DNA from: Advenella sp048381675
GTDB taxonomy: Bacteria; Pseudomonadota; Gammaproteobacteria; Burkholderiales; Burkholderiaceae_B
Reading direction: 5' to 3'
Length of the DNA: 64,000 bases
Assembly: GCF_048381675.1 (NCBI RefSeq)
Contig: NZ_JBLWIS010000003.1
Span: 260,686 to 324,685 of the forward strand
The notes beneath the pieces were generated by a model that worked only from the letters and a program-made list of their open reading frames with translations, did not search any database and was not told the origin of the DNA. The position numbers were made by a program, and so were the translations under genes. Each line of letters starts with the position of its first letter. Position 1 is the stretch's first letter. Positions 8,260 to 15,848 of the stretch are shown one piece after another.

Positions 8260-8640
8260 ATGGCAACTAATGAACAAATTGGTCGTAAACGCCTGGTCGT
8301 AGGTGCACACTACGGCTCATTCGATTTTCTCGTCCAGCGAATGACCGCAGTCATCCTGGCTGTTTATTCTGTTTTATTCCTGGTCTGTGCCCTGTTCACA
8401 TCCATCAACTATGAGTCCTGGAAAGGGTTCTTTACCTTCACCTTTTTTGGTTTGCCAATGGGTCAAATTTCAGCCACGCTGGCGTTTTTCTCTTTGGCCT
8501 GGCATGCCTGGATTGGTGTGCGTGACATTTGGATGGACTATGTGAAACCTGCTGGCCTTCGTGTGGCCCTGCATGTATTAACCGTATTGTGGTTAATTGG
8601 TTCAGTCTTGTTTTTCGCGAATATTGTTTGGAGTCTATAA
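8260..8640 (+). CDS. sdhD: succinate dehydrogenase membrane anchor subunit
   Basis: This is the second membrane anchor of succinate dehydrogenase, 126 residues with three predicted transmembrane helices (about 30-50, 62-82 and 98-122). It contributes with SdhC to the haem b and ubiquinone site. The motif RMTAVILAVYSVLF near residue 28 and WHAWIGVRDIWMDYV near 74 match the SdhD family. It starts immediately after the sdhC stop codon and is followed after 3 nt by sdhA, so the four subunit genes are evidently translationally coupled. Confidence 0.93.
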   Translation: MATNEQIGRKRLVVGAHYGSFDFLVQRMTAVILAVYSVLFLVCALFTSINYESWKGFFTFTFFGLPMGQISATLAFFSLAWHAWIGVRDIWMDYVKPAGLRVALHVLTVLWLIGSVLFFANIVWSL

Positions 8641-8643
8641 GCC

Positions 8644-10422
8644 GTGGTCGCAATTAATTCTTCATTGCCACGCCGCCAGTTTGATGCGGTGGTTGTTGGC
8701 GCCGGCGGTGCCGGTATGCGTTGTTCTTTGCAGCTTGCGCAGGCTGGTCTGAAAGTCGCTGTTTTGTCTAAAGTATTTCCAACCCGTTCGCATACCGTTG
8801 CTGCCCAAGGTGGTATTGGTGCTTCACTGGGTAACATGAGCGAAGATAACTGGTACTGGCATATGTACGATACCATCAAGGGTTCCGACTGGCTCGGCGA
8901 CCAGGATGCGATCGAATTTATGTGTCGTCAGGCTCCCAATGCAGTTTATGAGCTCGAACACTTCGGCATGCCATTCGACCGTAACCCTGATGGCACCATC
9001 TATCAGCGTCCATTCGGTGGTCATACCGCCAACTTTGGTGAAAAGCCCGTGCAGCGTGCCTGTGCTGCAGCTGACCGTACCGGTCATGCCTTGTTGCACA
9101 CACTGTATCAGCGTAACGTTGCTGCCAAAACCCATTTCTTTGTTGAATGGATGGCACTTGACCTGATTCGCAACGATGCAGGTGATGTTCTGGGTGTAAC
9201 CGCCCTCGAAATGGAAACAGGTGATATTTATATCCTTGAAGCCAAAAAAACTGTTCTGGCAACAGGTGGTGCAGGCCGTATCTGGGCTGCTTCAACTAAT
9301 GCATTCATCAATACCGGTGACGGTCTTGGTATGGCTGCACGTGCTGGTATTTGTTTGCAAGACATGGAATTCTGGCAATTCCACCCAACCGGCGTTGCTG
9401 GTGCTGGCGTGCTTATTACCGAAGGTGTTCGCGGTGAAGGCGGTATCTTGCTGAATAAAGACGGTGAGCGTTTCATGGAGCGTTATGCGCCTACCCTGAA
9501 AGATCTGGCCCCGCGTGACTTTGTGTCCCGCTCAATGGACCAGGAAATCAAGGAAGGACGTGGATGTGGTCCTGACGGCAACTATGTGGTCCTGAAGCTG
9601 GATCACCTGGGTGCTGACGTCATTAACAAACGTTTGCCATCCATTCGTGAAATTGCCATCAAGTTTGGTAACGTCGATCCAATCAAAGAGCCTATCCCTG
9701 TTGTTCCAACCATTCACTATCAGATGGGTGGTATTCCTGCCAACTATCATGGCCAGGTTGTTACTTGGGAAAATGGCGAAGAAAAAGTGGTTAATGGTTT
9801 GTACGCCATTGGCGAATGTGCGGCCGTATCCGTACACGGTGCTAACCGCCTGGGTACTAACTCTCTGCTTGATCTGGTTATTTTTGGTCGTGCCGCCGGT
9901 AATCATATTGTTGATTCTCACCCTGAGAAACAGCGTGAGCATCAGCCGTTGCCAAAAGAATCTATCGATTTCTCCTTGACTCGTGTTAATGCGATTGAAT
10001 CCCGTACTTCTGGTGAGAAAGTTCAGGATGTTGCCAATAGTATTCGTGTTTCAATGCAACAGCACTGTGGCGTATTCCGTACATTAGAGTTGTTGAACGA
10101 AGGTGTTGGTCAAATCGACGAGCTGGCAGAACAGGTCAAACACATCAACTTCAAAGATAAATCAAAAGTGTTCAACACAGCACGTGTAGAGGCGCTTGAA
10201 GTTGAAAACATGATTGAAGTTGCGCGTGCAACCATTAAATCAGCAGCTAACCGCACTGAAAGCCGTGGTGCCCATGCATTGAATGATCATCCTGAGCGTG
10301 ATGATGAGAACTGGTTGAAACACACCTTGTGGCATTCTTCAGATGGCCGCCTGGAATACAAGCCAGTTCATATGAAGCCACTGACTGTTGAGTCATTCCC
10401 ACCTAAAGCACGCACTTTCTAA
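8644..10422 (+). CDS. sdhA: succinate dehydrogenase flavoprotein subunit
   Basis: This 592-residue catalytic flavoprotein oxidises succinate to fumarate. The FAD-binding Rossmann motif VVGAGGAGMR (17-26) is followed by PTRSHTVAAQGG, with His50 in the position of the covalent FAD attachment. The active-site region HPTGVAGAGVLITEGVRGEGG lies near residue 246 and the C-terminal GANRLGTNSLLDL near 399. The start is a GTG just after the sdhD stop codon. The predicted N-terminus (VAINSSLPRRQFDAVVVGAGG) agrees with homologues, and no ATG fits. Confidence 0.97.
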   Translation: MVAINSSLPRRQFDAVVVGAGGAGMRCSLQLAQAGLKVAVLSKVFPTRSHTVAAQGGIGASLGNMSEDNWYWHMYDTIKGSDWLGDQDAIEFMCRQAPNAVYELEHFGMPFDRNPDGTIYQRPFGGHTANFGEKPVQRACAAADRTGHALLHTLYQRNVAAKTHFFVEWMALDLIRNDAGDVLGVTALEMETGDIYILEAKKTVLATGGAGRIWAASTNAFINTGDGLGMAARAGICLQDMEFWQFHPTGVAGAGVLITEGVRGEGGILLNKDGERFMERYAPTLKDLAPRDFVSRSMDQEIKEGRGCGPDGNYVVLKLDHLGADVINKRLPSIREIAIKFGNVDPIKEPIPVVPTIHYQMGGIPANYHGQVVTWENGEEKVVNGLYAIGECAAVSVHGANRLGTNSLLDLVIFGRAAGNHIVDSHPEKQREHQPLPKESIDFSLTRVNAIESRTSGEKVQDVANSIRVSMQQHCGVFRTLELLNEGVGQIDELAEQVKHINFKDKSKVFNTARVEALEVENMIEVARATIKSAANRTESRGAHALNDHPERDDENWLKHTLWHSSDGRLEYKPVHMKPLTVESFPPKARTF

Positions 10423-10432
10423 GCAGGATATT

Positions 10433-11149
10433 ATGAGTACTAAACGTATCGTCAAATTTGAAATTTACCGCTACGATCCTGATAAGGACGAGCGTCCCTA
10501 CATGCAAAAGCTGGAAGTAGAGCTTCAGCCAACTGACAAAATGTTGCTTGATGCGATTGTTCGCATCAAGAATGATGTTGATGACAGTCTTGCTTTGCGT
10601 CGTTCATGCCGTGAGGGTGTTTGTGGTTCAGATGCCATGAATATCAACGGTAAAAATGGTCTGGCATGCACAACCAACCTGCGTGACCTGAAAGAGCCTA
10701 TCGTTCTTCGTCCGTTGCCAGGTTTGCCGGTCATCCGTGACCTGATTGTGGACATGACACACTTCTTCAATCAGTATCACTCAATTCGTCCGTATCTTAT
10801 TAACGATACACCGCCACCTGAAAAAGAGCGTCTGCAAACACCTGAGGCTCGTGAAGAGCTTGATGGTTTGTATGAGTGTATTCTTTGTGCATGCTGCTCT
10901 ACTTCCTGTCCTTCTTTCTGGTGGAATCCAGACAAGTTCGTAGGTCCTGCTGGCTTGCTGAATGCCTATCGCTTTATTGCTGATAGTCGTGATCAGGCCA
11001 CAGGAGAGCGTCTGGACGATCTTGAAGATCCGTACCGTTTATTCCGTTGTCACACAATTATGAATTGTGTTGACGTTTGTCCTAAAGGATTGAACCCAAC
11101 AAAAGCAATCGGCAAAATCAAGGAAATGCTGGTTCGTCGTTCAATCTAA
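10433..11149 (+). CDS. sdhB: succinate dehydrogenase iron-sulfur subunit
   Basis: This 238-residue electron-transfer subunit has a plant-type [2Fe-2S] site (CREGVCGSDAMNINGKNGLAC), a [4Fe-4S] ferredoxin-like site (CILCACCSTSC) and a third cluster site (CHTIMNCVDVCPKGLNP). The ATG at 10433 follows an AGGA box (AGCAGGATATT). An upstream in-frame ATG at 10388 lies inside sdhA and would add unconserved residues. The sdhE gene begins 10 nt downstream, so the assembly factor is expressed with the enzyme. Confidence 0.97.
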   Translation: MSTKRIVKFEIYRYDPDKDERPYMQKLEVELQPTDKMLLDAIVRIKNDVDDSLALRRSCREGVCGSDAMNINGKNGLACTTNLRDLKEPIVLRPLPGLPVIRDLIVDMTHFFNQYHSIRPYLINDTPPPEKERLQTPEAREELDGLYECILCACCSTSCPSFWWNPDKFVGPAGLLNAYRFIADSRDQATGERLDDLEDPYRLFRCHTIMNCVDVCPKGLNPTKAIGKIKEMLVRRSI

Positions 11150-11159
11150 GCAGTTTGTT

Positions 11160-11420
11160 ATGGACAAATTGACGGAATTGGAACGAGCTCGCCTTCGCTG
11201 GCGGGCTCGTCGGGGACTTTTAGAAAACGATTTGATTATTACTAAATTTTTGGATCGTTATGAATCTTCGTTAACGAACGAGGATGTAAAGTCCCTGACT
11301 CAACTTTTTGAGCTGGATGATAACAATTTACTCGACCTTCTGCTGGCGCGTTCAGAGCCAGAGGGTGACTATGATACGCCTAATATAAACCGTCTGATCG
11401 GTCTGATGCGTGCAGGGTAG
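11160..11420 (+). CDS. sdhE: FAD assembly factor SdhE
   Basis: This small 86-residue helical protein of the SdhE/YgfY (Sdh5) family promotes covalent flavinylation of SdhA. The conserved RGxxE motif is visible as RRGLLENDL near residues 18-26. Its location between sdhB and gltA, 10 nt after sdhB, supports the assignment. Confidence 0.92.
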   Translation: MDKLTELERARLRWRARRGLLENDLIITKFLDRYESSLTNEDVKSLTQLFELDDNNLLDLLLARSEPEGDYDTPNINRLIGLMRAG

Positions 11421-11468
11421 GCTGGGTAAACAGTTATTGTGTTGTATAAAACTAAGTAAGGAATATAG

Positions 11469-12779
11469 ATGAAATTGTCCGAAAAAAAAGCTACGCTCAG
11501 CTTTTCCGATGGTAGTAAGTCCGTTGAATTTCCAGTGTACCAGGGTACAGTTGGCCCGGATGTTGTAGATATTCGCAAGTTGTATGGTCAAACAGGTATG
11601 TTTACCTATGACCCGGGCTTCATGTCTACCGCTTCATGTGAATCAGCCATTACGTATATCGATGGTGATAAAGGTCAGTTGTTGTATCGTGGTTACCCCA
11701 TCGAGCAACTGGCTGTTAATTGTGACTTCATGGAAACCAGTTACTTGTTGTTGAATGGCGAATTGCCAAATGCAGCACAAAAAGCTGATTTCAACCATCA
11801 GGTTACTTACCACACCATGGTTAACGAGCAGATGCAGTTTTTCCTGCGTGGTTTCCGTCGTGATGCGCACCCTATGGCCATCATGACAGGTCTGGTTGGT
11901 GCAATGGCTGCTTTCTACCATGACTCTACCGACATTACCAATCCAGAGCATCGTCACATTTCAGCGATCAGGCTACTTGCCAAAATGCCTACCCTGGTCG
12001 CAATGACTTACAAATACTCTCAAGGCCAGCCTTTCATCTATCCTCAGAATGACCTGTCATACACTGGCAACTTCCTGCGCATGATGTTTGCAACACCTTG
12101 CGAAGATTACAAAGTCAATGATGTTGTAGAGCGTGCTCTTGACCGTATCTTCATTTTGCATGCAGACCACGAGCAAAATGCATCTACATCTACCGTACGT
12201 TTGTGTGGTTCTTCAGGCACCAACCCGTTTGCAGCTATTGCTGCTGGTGTTGCTTGCTTGTGGGGTCCTGCCCATGGTGGTGCCAACGAAGCTTGCCTGA
12301 ACATGCTTGAGCAAATTCAAGCTAATGGTGGTATTGCTAAAGTCGGCGAATTCATGGAGCAAGTCAAAGACAAAGAATCAGGTGTTCGCCTGATGGGCTT
12401 TGGCCACCGTGTCTACAAAAACTATGACCCACGCGCCAAACTGATGCAGGAAACATGTAAAGAAGTCCTGACTGCATTGGGCCTCGAGAATGATCCTCTG
12501 TTCAAGTTGGCCATGGAACTGGAGCGTATCGCCCTGGAAGATCCATACTTTGTAGAACGCAAACTGTATCCTAACGTAGACTTCTACTCAGGTATTGTTC
12601 AGCGTGCAATTGGTATTCCAACCTCTCTGTTTACTGCAATTTTCGCCTTGGCTCGTACAGTAGGCTGGGTTGCACAGTGGAATGAGATGATCTCTGATCC
12701 TGGTTACAAGATCGGTCGCCCACGTCAGCTGTTTACAGGCGATACCGCCCGTGACGTAGTGGAAATTGCCAAGCGTTAA
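11469..12779 (+). CDS. gltA: citrate synthase (type II)
   Basis: Citrate synthase condenses acetyl-CoA with oxaloacetate. The 436-residue length is that of the hexameric, NADH-sensitive Gram-negative type. Catalytic histidine and aspartate regions are visible: HADHEQNASTSTVR near 233, GHRVYKNYDPRAK near 315, and the C-terminal GRPRQLFTG. It is preceded by an AAGGAA ribosome site and follows sdhE by 48 nt with no terminator in between, so it is probably part of the sdh operon. The operon ends at the strong terminator at 12811-12846. Confidence 0.97.
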   Translation: MKLSEKKATLSFSDGSKSVEFPVYQGTVGPDVVDIRKLYGQTGMFTYDPGFMSTASCESAITYIDGDKGQLLYRGYPIEQLAVNCDFMETSYLLLNGELPNAAQKADFNHQVTYHTMVNEQMQFFLRGFRRDAHPMAIMTGLVGAMAAFYHDSTDITNPEHRHISAIRLLAKMPTLVAMTYKYSQGQPFIYPQNDLSYTGNFLRMMFATPCEDYKVNDVVERALDRIFILHADHEQNASTSTVRLCGSSGTNPFAAIAAGVACLWGPAHGGANEACLNMLEQIQANGGIAKVGEFMEQVKDKESGVRLMGFGHRVYKNYDPRAKLMQETCKEVLTALGLENDPLFKLAMELERIALEDPYFVERKLYPNVDFYSGIVQRAIGIPTSLFTAIFALARTVGWVAQWNEMISDPGYKIGRPRQLFTGDTARDVVEIAKR

Positions 12780-12810
12780 TTTTCAGCGGGACATTTCCCG
12801 GTAGTTGAAA

Positions 12811-12846
12811 AAAACCCTTCAGGATAATTCCTGAAGGGTTTTTTTT
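12811..12846 (+). terminator. Rho-independent terminator after gltA
   Basis: An 11-bp stem AACCCTTCAGG / CCTGAAGGGTT with a 6-nt loop is followed by a T-run. It lies about 30 nt after the gltA stop codon and marks the end of the sdh-gltA operon. Confidence 0.9.
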
Positions 12847-12875
12847 TAAGGGGAATTAAGGGGAAGAAAAGGCGA

Positions 12876-13274
12876 TTAGTTGTTATAAGGCGTGTTAAGG
12901 CAGTATTTGCCTGCGCCGCCCAGGAAAATGGCCAGTGCACCCACAAGAAAAAGGGCAGGCAATTCAGGTACCCAGCCACCCGAGCGGCTGAATGAAGACA
13001 GTTGCCCCATATGTACAAGGAAAAAGGCAAACAGCATATTCACCGCAATAACGAGGGCGGCAGGGCGGGTATAAAGGCCAATGATCACCATGATTGGCGC
13101 AATGACCTCGCCCGCATAAACGCCATAGGCGACAAATGCGGGCAAGCCTTTGGCGGTTACCATGCCAATGACCGGATCTATCCCGTTTGAGATTTTGGTC
13201 AAACCATGAAACAGGATCAGGAAGCCCACCCCAAGTCTGAGCAGCAGTTTGGCAAGATCATCGCTTTTCAACAA
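12876..13274 (-). CDS. DoxX family membrane protein
   Basis: This 132-residue integral membrane protein of the DoxX family has four hydrophobic helices. The motif LLRLGVGFLILFHGLTKI near residue 10 is typical, with a conserved Pro/Gly-rich loop next. DoxX proteins are linked to quinone, thiol or sulfur redox chemistry, but the activity of most bacterial members is unproven. It begins 3 nt after the maeB stop codon on the same strand, so it is probably co-transcribed with malic enzyme. Confidence 0.85.
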   Translation of the reverse strand: MLKSDDLAKLLLRLGVGFLILFHGLTKISNGIDPVIGMVTAKGLPAFVAYGVYAGEVIAPIMVIIGLYTRPAALVIAVNMLFAFFLVHMGQLSSFSRSGGWVPELPALFLVGALAIFLGGAGKYCLNTPYNN

Positions 13275-13277
13275 AAC

Positions 13278-15560
13278 CTAGTTTCCTTGTGATTGCTGCG
13301 CATCAACAACAGCCAGTGCAGTCATATTGACAATACGGCGTGTTGTTGCGCTAGTGGTAAGGATATGCACAGGTCTTGCTGCGCCCAGCAGGACGGGACC
13401 CATCGCAATGCCATTGCTGCCCGTCATTTTCAGCATATTGTATGTAATATTGCCGGTGTCCAGATTTGGCATGATCAGCAGGTTGGCGCGACCTTTAAGT
13501 GTCGAGTCAGGGAACGCGTTGAGGCGAATTTTTTCTGACAGTGCTGAGTCGGCATGCATTTCTCCATCCACTTCCAGTAATGGTGCACGTTCGGCAATAA
13601 TTTCGCGGGCACGAGCCATTTTTCTGGAAGATTCAGTGGGACGACTACCAAAATTGGAATGAGACAGAAGGGCAATTTTAGGTGTGATGCCAAAGCGAAT
13701 CATTTCTTCGGCAGCCTGGATGGTAATGTCGGCAATCTGTTCAGCACTGGGGTTTTCGTTAACATGTGTGTCACAAATGAACAGGGTTTCATCTGGCAGC
13801 ATGAGTACGTTCATGGCGGCAAAGGTCTGGGCGCCGGGTTTCAGGCCAATGACTTCCTGGACATATTTCAACTGGTTGTCAAACTTGCTTGAAACACCGC
13901 AAATCATGGCATCGGCGTCACCGCGTTCCATTAGCATGACACCAATAAGCGTGTTGTGTTTACGAACCATCGCTTTCGCAATGTTGGGGGTAACGCCATC
14001 ACGTGCTTTCAGTTTGTAGTAGGCTTGCCAGGTTTCGTTGAAACGGTCGTCATCTTCTGGATTGACGATTTCGACGTTTTTGCCGTTGACCAGGCGAAGG
14101 CCCAGTTTTTCAATGCGCATATTGATAACGCCGGGGCGTCCGACCAGAATCGGATAAGCCAGTTTTTCATCAATAACGGTTTGGGCTGCATGCAGGATGC
14201 GTTCATCTTCACCGTCAGCAAAAATCACCCGTTTGGGGTCTGATTTTGCTTGTTTGTAAAGTGGGCGCATCAATTGACCAGAGCGGTAAATAAAGCTCAT
14301 TAACTGGCTGCGGTAGGCATCCATGTCTTCAATCGGGCGCGTAGCCACGCCAGAGTCCATGGCGGCCTGTGCAATAGCGGGGGCAATCTGGACGATAAGG
14401 CGCGGGTCAAACGGTTTGGGAATAATGTATTCAGGACCAAAATTCAGGTCTTGGTCCTGGTAAACCGAGGCGACCTCATCATTTTGTTCGGCTTGAGCCA
14501 GTTCGGAAATTGCCTTGACGCAAGCCAGTTTCATTTCTTCGGTAATGCGGGTGGCGCCAACGTCAAGCGCACCCCGGAAAATGAATGGGAAGCACAATAC
14601 GTTATTGACTTGGTTAGGGTAATCGGAGCGGCCGGTTGCAATAATGCAATCGGGACGTGCTTCCTTGGCGTCTTGAGGGAGGATTTCCGGGTCGGGATTG
14701 GCCAAGGCCAGAATCAGTGGCTGGCTGCCCATTGATTTGACCATGTCTTTGGTCAGGACACCGGCTGTCGAGCAGCCCAGGAAAACGTCAGCATCCTTGA
14801 TGACATCGGCCAAGGTGCGGGCATCGGTGTCTTGGGCGTAGCGTGCCTTGTTTTCTTCCATGTTTTCATCACGGCCTTTCCAGATCACGCCGCGAGAGTC
14901 ACAGACATAAATGTTTTCCCTGCTAATGCCTACTTTGGTCAGCAAGTCGAGGCAGGCAATCGCTGCAGCGCCAGCGCCTGAGCAGATCAGCTTGACCTCG
15001 GCCGGATTTTTATTGACGATTTTCAGTCCATTCAGGACGGCTGCTGATGAAATGATAGCGGTGCCGTGCTGGTCGTCGTGAAATACCGGGATGCGCATGC
15101 GTTCGCGCAGTTTTTTTTCAATATAGAAACATTCAGGGGCCTTGATGTCTTCCAGGTTCACGCCGCCCAATGTGGGTTCAAGTGCGGCAATGATATCCAC
15201 GAGCTTATCGGGGTCGCGTTCTGCCAGTTCAATGTCAAAAACGTCAACGCCGGCAAATTTTTTGAACAGGCATCCTTTGCCTTCCATGACCGGTTTGGCG
15301 GCAAGCGGACCAATGTTGCCCAAGCCAAGTACGGCAGTACCGTTGGTGATCACGCCAACCAGATTGGAGCGGGAAGTATATTTAGCTGCGGCTTCATCGC
15401 CTTCATTGAAAATGGCCATGCATGCAGCCGCTACACCGGGAGAATAAGCAAGTGAGAGATCGTCCTGGTTGGCTAGCGGCTTGGTTGGTGTCACTGATAT
15501 CTTACCGGGGGTAGGATAAGCGTGATAGTCCAGCGCCAGTTTGTTGAAATCGTGATTCAT
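13278..15560 (-). CDS. maeB: NADP-dependent malic enzyme (with phosphotransacetylase-like domain)
   Basis: This 760-residue MaeB-type enzyme decarboxylates malate to pyruvate with NADP. Residues about 15-430 are the malic enzyme part (SLAYSPGVAAAC near 36; GVITNGTAVLGLGNIG near 69; FHDDQHGTA near 159). Residues about 435-755 are a phosphate acetyltransferase-like domain, which is normally regulatory (acetyl-CoA sensing) rather than catalytic in this family. Transcription is divergent from odhA. It connects the TCA cycle to pyruvate and NADPH, the latter also needed by PhaB. Confidence 0.96.
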   Translation of the reverse strand: MNHDFNKLALDYHAYPTPGKISVTPTKPLANQDDLSLAYSPGVAAACMAIFNEGDEAAAKYTSRSNLVGVITNGTAVLGLGNIGPLAAKPVMEGKGCLFKKFAGVDVFDIELAERDPDKLVDIIAALEPTLGGVNLEDIKAPECFYIEKKLRERMRIPVFHDDQHGTAIISSAAVLNGLKIVNKNPAEVKLICSGAGAAAIACLDLLTKVGISRENIYVCDSRGVIWKGRDENMEENKARYAQDTDARTLADVIKDADVFLGCSTAGVLTKDMVKSMGSQPLILALANPDPEILPQDAKEARPDCIIATGRSDYPNQVNNVLCFPFIFRGALDVGATRITEEMKLACVKAISELAQAEQNDEVASVYQDQDLNFGPEYIIPKPFDPRLIVQIAPAIAQAAMDSGVATRPIEDMDAYRSQLMSFIYRSGQLMRPLYKQAKSDPKRVIFADGEDERILHAAQTVIDEKLAYPILVGRPGVINMRIEKLGLRLVNGKNVEIVNPEDDDRFNETWQAYYKLKARDGVTPNIAKAMVRKHNTLIGVMLMERGDADAMICGVSSKFDNQLKYVQEVIGLKPGAQTFAAMNVLMLPDETLFICDTHVNENPSAEQIADITIQAAEEMIRFGITPKIALLSHSNFGSRPTESSRKMARAREIIAERAPLLEVDGEMHADSALSEKIRLNAFPDSTLKGRANLLIMPNLDTGNITYNMLKMTGSNGIAMGPVLLGAARPVHILTTSATTRRIVNMTALAVVDAQQSQGN

Positions 15561-15749
15561 AGTAGAGAAGACCCTATTGTATTTTTAGTTTGATAAATTA
15601 AAGCTAATCGTGTTTATAAAGCAACGAATTATACAAATATACCAATTTGCTAATCAGTAAGCATTAATAATCTTTTGTTTTTGAAAACTTTATAGCGAAA
15701 AGCTTGATAAATAGGGGTATACTTTTGTGTTATTGGCTTTTAAGGCTAG

Positions 15750-15840
15750 TACGTGCCTTCTGCCCCGCTATCCGCAATTCGGTCTAGCCGTAACGCGGAA
15801 GGTATTCCTGCATCCAAAGGGTGAAACACTCATACCGGTG
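15750..15840 (+). ncRNA. structured odhA leader, candidate sucA RNA motif
   Basis: The 5' leader of odhA contains nested stems: an outer pairing TGCCTTC (15754-15760) with GAAGGTA (15798-15804); an inner hairpin CTA-t-CCG...CGG-tc-TAG (15768-15787); and a small hairpin CATCC-aaa-GGGTG (15811-15823). These end just before the presumed ribosome site GGTGAAG (15837-15843). A conserved 'sucA RNA' is known from Burkholderiales, always in the 5' UTR of sucA/odhA, and is thought to control translation by hiding the ribosome site. Position, lineage and folding agree, but I matched it from memory and not with a covariance model. Confidence 0.55.
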
Positions 15841-15848
15841 AAGCGTTT

